A stretch of DNA of 64,000 bases from Apostichopus japonicus (Eukaryota > Echinodermata > Holothuroidea > Aspidochirotida > Stichopodidae): positions 14,368,678-14,432,677 of the forward strand of contig NC_092579.1 in assembly GCF_037975245.1 (NCBI RefSeq). The letters are read 5' to 3'. The translations under genes and the position numbers were made by a program. This document shows, piece by piece, positions 22,345 through 35,889 of the stretch (its first letter is position 1; each line of letters opens with the position of its first letter). The notes under the pieces are model-generated. The model was given only the letters and a program-made list of their open reading frames with translations. It had not been told where the DNA came from and made no database searches.

Positions 22345-23950
22345 GTTTTGAGATATTACACTACCGAGTGAGTATCATATTAAGGAGCAAGACGAAACCT
22401 AACAGTGTCATTTCCCACCTTCCCTAAGTGAAAAAATATGTGCGTTCAGTTTCTGCACATTCTCACGTTGTATTGTAAATGTTTAGTCGTTGTATGGGTA
22501 TAGTTCGTCGCCACTTACACGGGTTACTTGAAACCATGATTGGTCTCCCAAGACTCACTACCTTACCTCCACCCCTCACGTGTAATGTTCTGGATCCTGC
22601 CATTGGTTCACAACTCTGACTTGATTTCCTTCAAGGGACTTTCCTATACAAACAACGATTATAAAATTTCTCTTATTACTTTTCCAATGTTCCCTTCATG
22701 AGGTAGAGCTAAGCTGCCGCCCCAAAATCAAAGAATAGCAATGACTGAGTTTTGTGAAATCCGGACTTAACTATAGTTACCAATTTCATGTTTTCCACGC
22801 AATATTTCAATATTACATTCAAAATGTCAAGTCAAGACAACAACAAAAACATTGTAAAAGAATTATCTTTTTAAACATGTAAGATATCTTCAATTCATGA
22901 ATGAAAGTGAAACAGCTTGCCATACGTGTATACAAAAGCGTTGAAAGTGAAAGTGAGGAAGGTTGGAGCATTCTGCACATGACTTTTCATTACAAACAAG
23001 ATCTTTATCACCCAAATAGTTGTTCTACCTAGCTCTAATTAACTCTAAGTTATCATCGTAATGCTCCTGTGAAAAAGTTTTCTGCACCTTCAGTGAATGT
23101 ATTGTTCATAAAACTCTAAAGATTGAAATATGAATTATTACAGCTTTAAAAAAGTAGGCAGCACCCAGATTAGTAAACCAAGGGCCGGAATACAGCATGA
23201 TAAAGCAGCAAGCTGTTTTTGTAACTGTACATAGGCCCACAATTACATTAACACACTTCCTTGTATAAGGATTGGTGCCTTCATTCGTAGTATTTAATAG
23301 AAAAGGTATAACACGTTTCATTTTGTATAAATTTTGCTTCTTTGAAACCTCTTTCGATCAATTTCTTTTACTATTAAGCTGTTATTGTTGTAATAAAGCT
23401 GTCTTCGCGTTCTCAGGTTGTTGAATGATGTATATTTCTATTAAATATACCCACTTGCGATCGGTAGTAACTGTCTACTAACAAGCTTTACACCTCACAA
23501 AGACAGTTAACACAGTAGCAGGCAATCAAATAAATTAATATTTCGTTTCTTATATATCATAATCCGTTAAAAAAAATCCACTTAGTGTCTCAAACTTCCG
23601 AGAGAAAGTCAAGTTGTTGAACATGAACAGTCACAAGTTCATTGAACCTCCAAAAGATATATAGTTAATGTGTGGAACTGTCTTCGACAAAGAGACAATG
23701 TTAATAAATGTCCGAAGTAAAATTTCAGTGATTACTATATATATCACTTACATTGGAAAAAAAAGTCGCAATTTCGAGAAAAAAGTACCACGAAAAGGAA
23801 TCGTCCATGTTTACATGTTGAAAATAAATGTATAGTTTCCCATTAGATCAAATGTGTTCAAAACTCTTTACTGTTAACTTAGACATCAAAACATAAGATA
23901 CTGCGATAAAAATGAATAGCAAATGCGCCCTTTCTATCAAATTTCACTGT
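22345..23950. repeat. W module downstream of B2
   Basis: This W module copy has a frameshifted type C cassette at about 23140-23315. It joins the long B-upstream module at about 22345, the same junction as at about 58745. No intact gene. Confidence 0.65.
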
Positions 23951-23955
23951 TGTAT

Positions 23956-25738
23956 TTAAAAATCAATTTTGGCATACAAACCATTTTCCACATCCGCATT
24001 AGGTGTCAGTTCAATCTCTTCGTTGCTAGACTTGTCCATTACTCTAGGCGAGGGAAGTGCTTGAAAGCAATCATTGGATGCGAAATCATCTTCACGGATA
24101 TCATTGTAAACATCTTCATGTAGATCGACCTCCTCCGTAAGCTGGACTGATATTACTGGATGTGCCTGAGAATCGTCAATATGGGTCTTGTCGCCTTTCC
24201 ATTCTTCATATGATTCATTTGATATCATTGCAATCGGTTCTTCTTTCAATCTGTCTGATTCTTTCAAAGTGTTCGACCATTGGAACTTGTCCAAAGTAAC
24301 GAATCTTCGTGATTTTGCCGAAGTCCCGACCATATTTGATGTCGAAGGTAGTGATAGCCAGCTTGCTAACTTGTTTGCATCATATTCACTAATCTGCTCT
24401 GGATCCTCTTCAAAATGGTCATTGGATGACTCTTTAACATTGTACGACACTTCTGAATTAACTTTTAGCTTGGTATGGCGTCTTTTGCCACCCTCACATC
24501 GAAGCTGATGAACATTCTGGGAGAGCTGGGTAGAATTTACGACTGACATCTTGTCGTCATCACATATTCTTGGTGGAATATGTGAAACATTTCTACCATT
24601 TTCATCATTCTTCTTCGAGTCTGTCGGACATTCGTCAGCTCGCAAGTCCATTCGTGGTTTTCTTGTCCGTTTAAGAAAACTGTATACTATGATTACACAG
24701 AAAAGGACAATCACAAGCAACGTAAAATAAGTGCAGCATCGAGTCCATATTTGATTCTGACGAGGAATGTTGCAAGACTAGCAGTGCGTTTGCACTCCCG
24801 ATATGATTCCGTACCTTACCGAAGCACTCAAAAACTATCGATGCATTATTGGACATTTTGGAGTTGTTCACTTGAAAGGTTATCTGGTCATGTTTAGCAA
24901 AATTCGTGACACTATTTGGGACTTCGGATTTGATCTTCCAAGTAACATTATCTAGAGGTCCTGCGTTACTTGAGCAGGTGAAAGTAATGTTACCTGAGTC
25001 ATTCATGGCATACATTGATGGTGTTATCATTACTTGAAGCTCTTCCAAAAACAAGATCGGTGGAAATGAACAAGAATCTTCAAATGATGTAGTGCTCATT
25101 GATGATGGAATATCCTGACGAACAATGCAGGAAATATAGCTGTTGTTCATACGCACAGAGGGTAAAATTGAGATGGAAGCCTCAAGACCATTTCCGGATA
25201 TGATCACACTAGAATTCACTGATGATCCGTTTTGAAATTGGAAGGAAAGTGTAGATTTTGGTAGTCCTATGTCACCAAGGCTGCACTGTAAAACGGCTGT
25301 CGCATTTGTCACATCATCTTTGAAGAAAATGAGCTTCTGGGAACTCGAGCAGATGGGATTTGACGGTCTGTAGTTGACCAATACGGTCACAGATATTAAT
25401 TTGAACGGTTTCTCCTGCATAAAACTGTAAACTCCAGCTTCGTTTCTATCAATGTTCTTTATAATGAGTGTATGCTTCCTTCCAGAATCACTAACTGTCG
25501 ACGAATAGCCATATTTGTTTGGATTCCCTTCCAGGTGTCCGTTATTTATGATGAAACTGTCTTCCCCTGTGTCTTTAAATATTCTACCAAAGCCATCACT
25601 ATGATACACCAGTCTTACATCCTCACCCTCCAGTGCTATATATTTGTTGGTAGGCGTAATGGCTACAGCGCAAGTAAAGCACAATAACACGAACATGTAG
25701 AAGTTATGTATACATCCATAGATGAACAAGTTTTCCAT
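23956..25738 (-). pseudogene. B2: type B gene frameshifted in the transmembrane segment
   Basis: The 5' frame (25738 to about 24720) gives a normal signal peptide and three Ig domains up to MDSMLHLFYVA. The remaining helix and the full long tail (EYDANKL, VYNDI, GLYAKI) lie in another frame, from 24720 to 23956. Comparison with B5 shows a 4-base deletion near 24718, within the AAGCAAAGCAA tract of the helix. As it stands the protein would lose its membrane anchor, ending after about 17 off-frame residues, and might be secreted. The rest is well preserved, so the break is recent, or a sequencing error in a repeat-rich region. Confidence 0.85.
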
Positions 25739-26289
25739 TTCTTACCACGGAATGATGAAACGTATTTCAAGTTTGCATGTGATTTATCTTCTAAACGGCT
25801 GTGATTTTAGACGAGATCATAGTAACGCGATGTCTTGCCAGCTGATAAAAGCATTCACAACGGAGATATGAATAATATATATTTTATATATGTAGACAAT
25901 TTACTTACAGTATTTGATAATGGATTCCTCTTCGAAGAACAATTGAAACGTTCAATTTTGATAGTTTTCCAAAGTGCAATTATTTTCTCATGTGGTAGAT
26001 ACCGCTAGTTTATTAGTGGGACAGACATTAACAACTCCAGGCCTAAGTACATATGACATCGACGTTCGTATTAACTAATATGTTAATTACATTTATGACA
26101 ATTAGAAAATTGTCATGATTATGTTTGTATACAATTAAGACTATACAATCAGTTTGCAAAGTTCACCAAGTGAAGCCTTTACTAAAATTTAATGTTACAA
26201 TTAAATGCCAATTATAATTGTGAAAGTGAAATGTTATTGATCACATGTGAAGTCCGTAGAGAAACTCTCAGATGTTACTGTCATTAGTT
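25739..26289. repeat. Short B-upstream spacer between B2 and A3
   Basis: About 550 bases separate a B start from an A stop. The same arrangement and length recur between B3 and T3 (35197-35740) and between the hybrid and A5 (46482-47032). It holds the shared B promoter region with a TA-rich tract and the CAGCTGATAAA word. Confidence 0.7.
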
Positions 26290-27623
26290 TTACTTCATTA
26301 CAGCATACTGAGCATCTGCATCCTTCTCACTTGGAACGAGGTAGCATTCTTTGTCGTAGATGAATTGTAAATCCCCTGGAATCTCTATGTGTTCTTGGTC
26401 CTCTTTTGCCTTGCCTTTGATCCGTTGATAATGTCCTGGAATATCATAAATTTGTAAATTATCTTCGTTAGGTTGGTGTTCATTTCCCGACACATTCAGT
26501 GTATATTGATTCTGTGAGTTTATTAATGATTTCTTTGTCTCGTAACAACAATAAATCATTAAACAAAGGACAACGACAACAAAGGCAAAGAAGAATGCGA
26601 AATAAAAGTATGATATCAAGTCCATCTGTGATCCTAAAATGGAAGCTTGCAGGAACAGAACTGCTTTTGCATCCGCGGACTGACTTCTTATCACGCCGAG
26701 GCACTCAACATAAATCGATGTATTATCGATATTTTTGGGAGTATACAGACGGAAATTCAAGCGATCGCAGTTACTAGCAACGAAATACTGCTTTTTGGAA
26801 ACTCCAACGTAATTTTCCAAGTTAAATTATTTAGAGGTCCTGCGTTGCTTGAGCAGGTGAAAGTAATGTTACCTGAGTCAGTCATGATATACACTGATGG
26901 TGATATCATTACTTGAAGCTCTTCCATGTAAACACTTGGAGGAAATTAACAAAACTCTTCAAAAGGTGTCATGTTCATTGATGAGGAAACTTCCTGACGA
27001 ACAATGCATGAAATTTTTGTATTATTGAAATGTTCAGGGGGTACAAATGAAATCGATTTCTCGAAACTATTTTCAGATTTCGAAAAAGTAGTATTCATTG
27101 TAAATTTGTTAGAAAAGTGGATGAAAATATTAGGCTCTTGTCGTCCAACGTCTGATATGTTACACCATAAGACAACTGTGTTGTTGATCACATCATCTGT
27201 AAAGAAGGAGAGTTTCTAGGAACTTGAACAGACGGGTTTTGAGGGTATGTAGTTGACCACTACGGTGAAAGATTGCAGGTCAAACTGTGTCAGTTGTAAA
27301 ATGTTGTATTCACCAGCTTCATTTCTAGAAATGTTCTTTATAACTAATGTATGATTCCACCCAGATTGACGTACTGTGAACCAGTCATCATATTTCATCG
27401 GTTTCCCTTCCAGTCTCCCGTTTCTTACGATGATGTGATTGCTGTCTTCGACGCGATATATCCCAACAGAGCCATTACTCTTATACACTAATTTTACATC
27501 ATCACCTTCCATGACAATGTACTCGTTGATAGCGATCGTGACTGTAGCGTATTGAAAGAACAACAAGATGGACATAGAGCAATACATTTTTTGTATTCTT
27601 CTAAAAGCAAACAAGTTTTCCAT
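26290..27623 (-). pseudogene. A3: type A pseudogene with two stops and a frameshift
   Basis: The gene is homologous to A5 over its whole length. A CAG-to-TAG change stops the frame at 27216, just after the CSSS of domain 2. A second stop (TAA for TCA) lies at 26946, right after the last domain 2 cysteine. A one-base deletion near 26773 shifts the frame in domain 3. The 3' part (helix and tail) is intact and carries the extra IYDIP segment as in A5, then YQRI, YDKE, YLVP and AQYAVM. Confidence 0.88.
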
Positions 27624-30388
27624 GTCTTTGCTATATCATTATCGAAACTTATTTCAATTGTATCCTATTCTTTTAGATTCGCTTCCACTGTTGACTTTGA
27701 AACCTTTGCGCTTAGGGGTGAACTTAATAATCGCTTAATCCCTTGCAGTTGATAAGACCCTATCGAGAGTTTAGTAAGGTCTCTGAATACGTAATCCGTT
27801 CATTATTTGAGAGAGATTTCCTTTCGGAATGAACAAACTTTAAAAAATAAATTGATCATTAATTTCCTAAATGTCTGATTTCTTCACGTAATACAGATCT
27901 TTCGCTGATGGTAGAGAGAAGGTAAAAGATCCTCAATTGTTAATGTGTAACAGTTTTGTATAAGTTTTGCTAGTGCACTGGTAATAGCTCACCACAACTA
28001 AGATAAAGTAACTGATAAAATGAGAATATGGACAGATGAAAAACAGACACACTTCCTTGTTTCAAGTCATTGTGCCGTGCCCCAATCGTGCAAAAAGAAT
28101 TATCAATCCGTAAGATGCGACTTATGAGAACCACTGGCATGCAACCTTCAAAAAATACAGTTACTGATACAGCTTAAGCATTCAACTAACTAGATAAGAA
28201 CTCTGTTTTGTTCATAACTCCCCATAATATGATCGTAATGGATCTCTATTTCCTTTTAACGATTGAAGTGGCGTTCAACCATGTAGAGTGATAGGTTAGT
28301 TCAGAAAAAGAAAAGAAAAACAAAGACTTTCTGTTTGTTTCACATGTCAGATATCACCTGTTTAGTAAATCGCAAGGATCGCCGTTTAGTTGTTTTCATT
28401 CCAAAAAGCTTCAAGTTACCATTTTATATTTAATGGTCAACATAAAGAATATCTAATGCAATCATTACGTTGTCGTTAAATGCATCTGTTAAGCTCAAGG
28501 AACATTTACTGCGAACAGCAATGGAGCATTGGGGGAGTGGTGGCTTCATGGCCTTGGCTGGCTTTAAGAAGATCGCCTCGCATGTAGCTGCAATGGACGG
28601 TTTCGATAAGTGATAGAATAAATCTAACATTACTCAAACCTGTTCATTAGGTGGTCACCGTACTTGAAGTAAACTTAGCCATAGAGAGCATTTCCGGTTT
28701 GGCAGAAAGTGTAGAATTACAATGGGGTGTTTAATGTTATAAACTAATTTAAGTGAAACTTTTTACACTAGTGCAGAACGTCCCCCGTCAGTATATTGTA
28801 CTATTGTACTAGTTCTTGTCCCCCTCTGAAAACCGGTTTTGTCTTTCTGTGTTATAAATTCACGTCTGGCATCACAACACTGAATTTTCGACAGACTCTC
28901 CGATCATCTAAGGGGCAATAGCCAACTCATTTTATTCGAGATCTCGCGAACCAAGTTAATCCGCGAGAGAATCTCGAGGATCAATTTAGGCAACGTGGGT
29001 TCGCGAGAGCTCCATCATTCAGCCAATGCTGAAATTCTTCTAAAAAATGCTTATAATCGAAATCGTACATGGGTAAATAATTTCCAATGTACACTCGGCA
29101 AATTGCATAAAATCTCATCAAGTTGCCAAGGACACTTTGACATCAAATGTTGAACCGCGTCATTTTCAGTTGTGAAATGAAATAAGTTTCTTTAACAATC
29201 ATGTAATTATTGTATATAGGCTTAAGTGCAAATTTCGTGAAACGGGTACATTACTCATAAATCAGGCAATTGCAGTCGGATAGCCTCAGAAATATCGTGG
29301 GTAGAAAAAAAAAGATTCACAAATGGTTTTGAAATATAACTGTAACAACAGCAATTTATTTTTGGAGCAGTAAACAATTTTGTATATTTAACGTAGGCTA
29401 TTAAATTTCACAGGCAATGCAAACTTTGCTCACACATCAATCTGTACAAGTAGTACATTGTGGATGATGTGACTGCCGCTTTCGATTCATGAACAATTTA
29501 GCATCCTTCAAGCCCAAATACAGTATTGGAAAATACTTAGATATTTCCCTACCGTGTATCACGCCTTTAGTAATTCAACACAATAAATGTGCAATCCTGA
29601 CAGGCCCCTTTGTCGTATTAAAGAATTTGGCATTTTTCAAATCAATCTAAATAATTTTATTCTGCAAATTTCCAATAACGTAATTGCTTTAATTTGAATG
29701 TTCAGCCACGATAGACAAATCGATAGCCTTTTGAAGAATTTACACAGGAAGGGGTAATATTAAAACGAAACTGAGTAGAGTGATAACAATAACGTGTTCA
29801 ACAACAGGATGTGTGCATATGATTAAGCGAAACATATAAGTGTCACATTATAGCTAGGAGTGAGGATAATAACAGGAAAAGGTTAATGTTCAGTTGAAAT
29901 GTTACAACATGTTCGCGTTACTTCAATTCAACAATACTTTATGTACAATTTTTAATTACCGGCAATACCAGATGGCCAAACATTTAAGTCACGAACTAAT
30001 TTACTTGCTACAGATTTATAAACTGTATTCGACAGCAGTTTGTAACTCTCCTGAGCCTTTGGACGCTGTTCCAATGTCCCCACTCCTTGCCCGAGTCAAT
30101 ACCACCTGTGTGTGGAATACCAGAACGGTAAGTAGAAGATACGTTTACCCTCAATCTTGTAATTATCCCCTGTTACATTAGAACGGTTCCTCGAAATATG
30201 TGACAACTACTTATCACAAAATTATTGCACTCAGACTAACAACTCCATCATTATACTTGAGAGTACGACACAATAGCTGTGGGTTTCACATTGAGCTATT
30301 ACGAGGGTACAAGCAAAAAATGTACAGTATTGTCAACGAATGTATAACCCAACCAGTTTAATCATTTCAGATGTTACTGTCATTAGTT
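27624..30388. repeat. A-upstream module and A 3' flank, block duplicate of 8932-11701
   Basis: This closely follows 8932-11701 base for base with scattered differences and small indels. It includes the hairpin (28943-29007) and the plus-strand open frame at 29894-30181. The duplication continues through T2 and the foldback insertion. No independent gene. Confidence 0.75.
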
Positions 30389-30537
30389 TTACTTCATTAC
30401 AGCATACTGAGCATCTGCTTCATCCTTCTGACTTGGAACGAGGTAGCATTCTTTGTCGTAGCTGAATTCTAAATCCCCTGGAATCTCTATGTGTTCTTTG
30501 TCCTCCTTTTCCTTGTCTGTGATCTGTTGATAATGTT
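30389..30537 (-). pseudogene. T2: orphan tail exon, duplicate of T1
   Basis: It encodes the same ~49-residue tail as T1 with a few replacements (ITDKEKEDKEH; YDKEC). The motifs YQQI, SYDKE, CYLVP and AQYAVM are kept. The acceptor-like TTATTTTCCAG precedes it at 30538-30548. Conservation of the frame in both T1 and T2 is weak evidence for function, because the whole block was copied recently. Confidence 0.5.
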
Positions 30538-32529
30538 CTGGAAAATAATACAAAGAAAAAAGAACGGAGCAAGAAAAATAACATGGTACACAATATGGCA
30601 GAAACATTAAAACCAATGTGGGTGCGCAGTTTCGGAAACTCGTAGACAAGCATTTCCCTTGTGATCATGCCTACGCAAGAACAACGTACATCAAAATTGG
30701 CTACAGCTATATGGAGTATGCTGCAAATAATAGCAAACCCGAAGACCAGGAAATTAACTTGCAACTGTAGAAAAAAAAGGAGCGAACTGCCCCCTGTCCG
30801 GGGAATGTCTCGCCAGCGATGTAATCTAAAAAGCAAAGGTCACTACTGGTCAAGAGACAGCCGTATATATCGGTCTACAAGCTAGTGGAAGCTTCAAGGC
30901 AAGCACAATTTGGTGTAGGACTTGTTATAGGCTTAAACTTTGCAACTGCTCAAAAATATACTTCAAAATCAAAGTCAATCAAAATCAAATGTAAATTAAA
31001 AGTGAAATGTACAGATGTTTTATTTCTCAATGTCTGATGCATGGTTAAGTTTAAAGTCGAAATTCTTGTAAATATGATTGAAATTTTATTAAATGAATGG
31101 GCAATTAAACAACATATTGCATTCAATATCTGACAAAGCAAACGAGAGGTAAATTCAGGCGTAGAGCGATAATTCGGTTAATATATAATTAAAGATTGCA
31201 AATGCCAGCCTCTCCCTATATATCATGTAACACCCAAATGATGATAGGGTGAAGGAGGGCGGGGGTGGGGGGGGGGAGGATGAAGAAAATATAGCTTTAA
31301 ATGTAATTTCCTTTTTTGTTTGCCCTTGAAATTGGATAAACTCCAGAAACCTATACACTACCGAGTGAGTAACCAATTAAGGAGCAAGACGAAACCTAAC
31401 AGTGTCATTATCCACCTTCACCTAAGCGAAAATATATGTGCGTTCATTTTCTTCACATTCTCACGTTGTATTATAAACAGGTAAATGTTGAGTCGTTGTA
31501 TGGGTATAGTTTTTCGCCACTTACAGAGGTTACTTGAAACCATGATTGGTCTCCCAAGACTCACTACCTTACCCCCACCCTTCACGCTTAATGTTCTGGA
31601 TCATGCCATTCACATTTGGTTCACGACTGTGACTTGATATCCTTCAAGGGACTTCCCTATACAAACAACAATTATAAAAATTCTCTTATTACTTTTCCAG
31701 TGTTCCCTTCATGAGGTAGAGCTAAGCTGCCGCCCAAAAATGAAGGAATAGCAATGACTGATTTTTGCGATATCCTGACTTAACTCTAGTTACCAATTTC
31801 ATGTTTTCCACCCAATATTTTAATGTTACCTTCAAAATTTCAAGTAAAGACAACAAAAACAGTGTAAAAACATTTTTTTAAACATGTAAGATATCTTCTT
31901 TTACGAGTTACGATACTAGGTTTGGTGTAAACAATAAGGGGTTAATCAACGGTCTAGCGTGCGTTACTCACAGGATTAATGCACGATCGGGGATAATGCA
32001 AGCGATGCACGAGGGCGGGGCGTAGCGGAGCCCGAGTGCATCCAGCGATAGCATTAACACCCGGAGTGCATTAATCATGTGAGTAACGTACGCTAGACCG
32101 TTAATTAACCCCGTTCATTCATACACTACCATTCGTGTGGGGGGAAAATCATCAAGCAAAACATTTTTGGTTACATATAACCAAAGATTTGTTAAAGTGA
32201 TGCCCCGTAATTTTACCGTGCGTTACTCACAGGATTAACCACGGTCAGCTGACCTGAATGGACCTATAGGATTTAGGAATCTTTACTAAGTATAAATGAA
32301 TTAGCGTTCAGGTCGTCGTATAGAACATTTTATATGTGGATGGCAGTGTTGCATCGAAGGACATAGGTCTAGTGCAGTTCGCATATAGATCCTGGTCTAA
32401 TACCGAAATACGTGATGTTCCCCGACCACTCGGTCGAGTTCGAGACCAGCCACAATTGGTTTCATAGCACAATTGTACATTTGTTTAAGGCGTCCATTCA
32501 CACACACGCGTTATGATAGACCATATATA

Positions 32530-32567
<38 letters not shown>

Positions 32568-33395
32568 CCCCCTCTTTTTTCCTTTTTTCTTCTCTCCTCT
32601 TTTTTCTACCCGGGGCGCGCCCCCCCCCCAACGCCCCCCGGAATACAGCATGATAAGCAGCAAGCTGTTTTTGTAATGTACATAGGTCCACAACTACATT
32701 AACACACTTCCCTGTAATGATTGGTGCCTTCATTCGTAATATTTAATATATAGAAAAGATATGACATTACGTTCATTGTGTGTAAATATTTCTTCTTTGA
32801 AACCTCTTTCGATCAATTTCTTTACTATTAAGATGTTATTGTTGTAATAGAGCTGTCTTCGCGTTCTCAGGTTGTTGAATGATGTATATTTCTATTAAAG
32901 ATACCCACTTGTGATCGGTAGTAACTGTCTACTAACAAGCTTTACACCTCACAAAGACAGTTAACACAGTAACAGACAATCAAATAATTAATTTTCCGTT
33001 TCTTTTATGTCATAATCCGTAAAAAAAATTCCACTTAGTGTCTCAAACTTCCGATAGAAAGTCAAATTGATGAACATGAAAAGTCACAATTTCATTGGAC
33101 CTCCAAAAGATATACAATTAATGTGTGGACCCGTCTTCAACAAAGAGACAGTGTAAATAAAACTACGAAGTAAAAGTCTATGATTACTATAGATCACCTA
33201 ACTTGGATAAAAAAAGTCGCAATTTCGAGAAACAAGCACCACGAAAAGGAATCGTCCATATTTACATGTAGAAAATAAATGTATAGTTTCCCATTTGATC
33301 AAATGTGCTCAAAAATCTTTACTGTTAACGTAAACATCAAAACATAAGATACTGCGATAAAAATTTAATGGCAAATGCGCCCTATCCATCAAATT
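30538..33395. repeat. T upstream segment, W module and foldback insertion
   Basis: This is a duplicate of 11851-14090. It has the foldback repeat at 31938-32112, a longer TA microsatellite (about 32527-32566) and the truncated type C cassette at about 32637-32805. Unlike the first block, W sequence then continues to the 3' end of B3. No intact gene. Confidence 0.65.
31938..32112. repeat. Foldback (MITE-like) inverted repeat, second copy
   Basis: The arms and centre match 13248-13423 almost exactly, and so do the flanks. It was copied with the surrounding block rather than inserted independently. Confidence 0.75.
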
Positions 33396-35196
33396 TCACT
33401 TTTGTATAGAAAAATCAATTTTGGCATACAAACCATTATCCACATCCTCATTAGGTGTCAGTTCAATCTCTTCGTTGCTAGACTTGTCCATTACTCTAGG
33501 CGAGGGAAATGCTTGAAAGCAATCAATTGCTGTGAAATAATCTTCACATATATCAAGGTAGACAGGTTGGTGTAGATCGACCTCCTCCGTAAGCTGGACA
33601 GATATTACTGGATGTGCCTGAGAATCGTCAATAGAGGTCTTGTCGCCTTTCCTTTTTTGATATGGTTCATTTGATATCATTTCAATCGGTTCTTCTTTAC
33701 ATCTTTCTGATTCTTTCAAAGTGTTCGACCATTGGAACTTGTCCAAGGTAACGAATCTTTGTGATTTTGCCGATGTCCCGACCATATTTGATGTCGAAGG
33801 TAGTTTTAGCCAGCTTGCTAGTTTGTTTGCATCATATTCACTCATTTGCTCTGGATCCTCTTCAAAATGGTCATTGGATGACTGTTCAACTTTGTACGAC
33901 TTTTCTGAACTAACTTTTAGCTTGGTATGGCGTCTTTTGCCACCCTCACAACGAAGCTGATGAACATTCTTGGAGAGCTGGGTAGAATTAACGACTGACA
34001 TCTTGTCGTCATCACACTTTCTTGGTGGAATGTGTGAAACATTTCTACCATTTTCATCATTCTTCTTCGAGTCTGTCGGACATTTGTCAGCTCGCAAGTC
34101 CATTCGTGGTTTTCTTGTCCGTCTAAAAAAAACTATATGCTATGATTACACAGAAAAGGACAATCACAAGCAAAGCAACGTAAAATAAGTACAGCATTGA
34201 GTCCAAATTTGATTCTGACGAGGAATGTTGCAAGACTAGATCTGCGTTTGCACTCCCGGAATGACTCTCTACTTTACCGAAGCACTCAAAAACTATCGAT
34301 GCATTATTGGACCTTTAGGAGTTGTTCACTTGAAAGGTTATCTGGTCATAATTAGGAAAATTCGTGACACTATTTTGGACTTCGGGTTTTATCTTCCAAG
34401 TCACATAATCTAGAGGTCCTGCGTTACTTGAGCAGGTGAAAGTAATGTTACCTGAATCAGTCAAGGTATACATTGATGGTGTTATCGTTACTTGAAGCTC
34501 TTCCAAAAACAAGATCGGTGGAAATGAACAAGAATCTTCAAATGACGTAATGCTCATTGATGATGGAATATCCTGACGAACAATGCAGGAAATATAGCTG
34601 TTGTTCATACGCACAGAGGGTAAAATTGTGATGGATGCCTCAAGACCATTTCCGAATATGATCACACTAGAATTCACTAATGATCTGTTTTGAACTTGGA
34701 AGAAAAGTGTAGATTTTGGTCGTCCAATGTCACCAAGGCTGCACTGTAAAACGGCTGTCGCGTTTGTCACCTCATCTTTAAAGAAAATGAGCTTCTGGGA
34801 ACTCGAGCAGATGGGATTTGACGGTCTGTAGTTGACCAATACGGTCACAGATATTAATTTGAACGGTTTCTTCTGCATAAACCTGTATTCACCAGCTTCG
34901 TTTCTATCAATGTTCTTTATAATAAGTGTATGCTTTCTTCCAGAATCACTAACTGTCGACGAATAGCCATATTTGTTTGGATTCCCTTCCAGGTGTCCGT
35001 TATTTATGATGGTACTGTTTTCCCCTGTGTCTTTAAATATTATACCAAAGCCATCACTATGATATACCAGTTCTACATCCTCACCCTCCAGTGCAATATA
35101 TTCGTTGGTAGGCGTAATGGCTACAGCGCAAGTAAAGCACAATAACATGACCATGTAGAAGTTATGTATACTTCCATAGATGAACAAGTTTGCCAT
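33396..35196 (-). pseudogene. B3: type B pseudogene (nonsense plus frameshift)
   Basis: The frame starts at 35196 as MANLFIYGS (Glu2 changed to Ala). It runs through domains 1 and 2 and most of domain 3, then stops at 34315 where Lys of the NNSKRSNN segment is TAA. A further one-base insertion lies in an A-run at 34123-34132, just after the helix. The tail frame 34103-33396 is open and keeps EYDANKL and GLYAKI, but YNDI is replaced by YLDI. The B5-type middle tail is present, so this is a decayed long-tail gene. Confidence 0.88.
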
Positions 35197-35740
35197 TTCC
35201 TTACAACGGAATGATGAAACGTATTTTGCATGTGTTTTATTTTCTAAACGGCTGTGATTTTAGACGAGATGAGAGTAACGCGATGTCTTGCCAGCTGATA
35301 AAAGCATTCACAACGGCGATATGAATAATATATTATATATATGTAGACAATTTTCTTACAGTATTTGATAATGGATTCCTCTTCGAAAAACAATTGAAAC
35401 GTTTAATTTTGATAGTTTTCCAAAGTGCAATTATTTTCTCATGTGGTAGATATCACTAGTTTTTTAGTGGGACAGACATTAACAACTACAGGTCTAAGTA
35501 CATATGACATCGACTTTCGTATTAACTATTTTTTTAATTACCTTTATGACTATTAGAAACTTGTCATGACTATGTTTGTATACAATTAAGACTATACAAT
35601 CAGTTTGAAAAGTTCACCGAATGAAGCTTTTACTAAAATTTAATATTACAATTAAATGCCAATTATAATTGTGAAAGTGAAATGTTATTGATCACATGTG
35701 AAGTCCGTAGAGAAACTCTCAGATGTAACTGTCATTAGTT
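35197..35740. repeat. Short B-upstream spacer between B3 and T3
   Basis: This is a copy of the ~550-base spacer, with CAGCTGATAAA at 35292-35302. It runs straight into the T3 stop codon. No gene. Confidence 0.65.
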
Positions 35741-35889
35741 TTAATTCATAACAGCATATTGAGCTTCTGCTGCATCCTTCTGACTTGGAACGAGGTAGCA
35801 TTCTTTGTCGTAGCTGAATTCTAAATCCTCTAGAATCTCTATGTGTTCTTGGTCCTCTTTTGCCTTGTCTTTGATATGTTGATAATGTA
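35741..35889 (-). pseudogene. T3: diverged orphan tail exon
   Basis: This ~49-codon frame is homologous to the A5 tail (YQHIKDKAKEDQEH, ILEDLEF, SYDKECYLVPSQ, AQYAVMN). Homology starts after CCAG (35890-35893 on the plus strand), the same position as in T1 and T2. It follows the A3/A5 subtype rather than the A2 subtype of T1/T2, so orphan tails arose in, or were converted to, both subtypes. Upstream lies the diverged T segment with a broken hydrophobic frame. Confidence 0.5.

Noticed and set aside
24188..24508. Plus-strand open frame of 106 codons, repeated at 60506-60826
   Set aside because: It is the antisense of the long type B tail. Its conservation follows from the minus-strand coding sequence.
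32485..32733. Minus-strand frame with Tyr-Ile repeats
   Set aside because: It is translated from the TA microsatellite and a C-rich tract.
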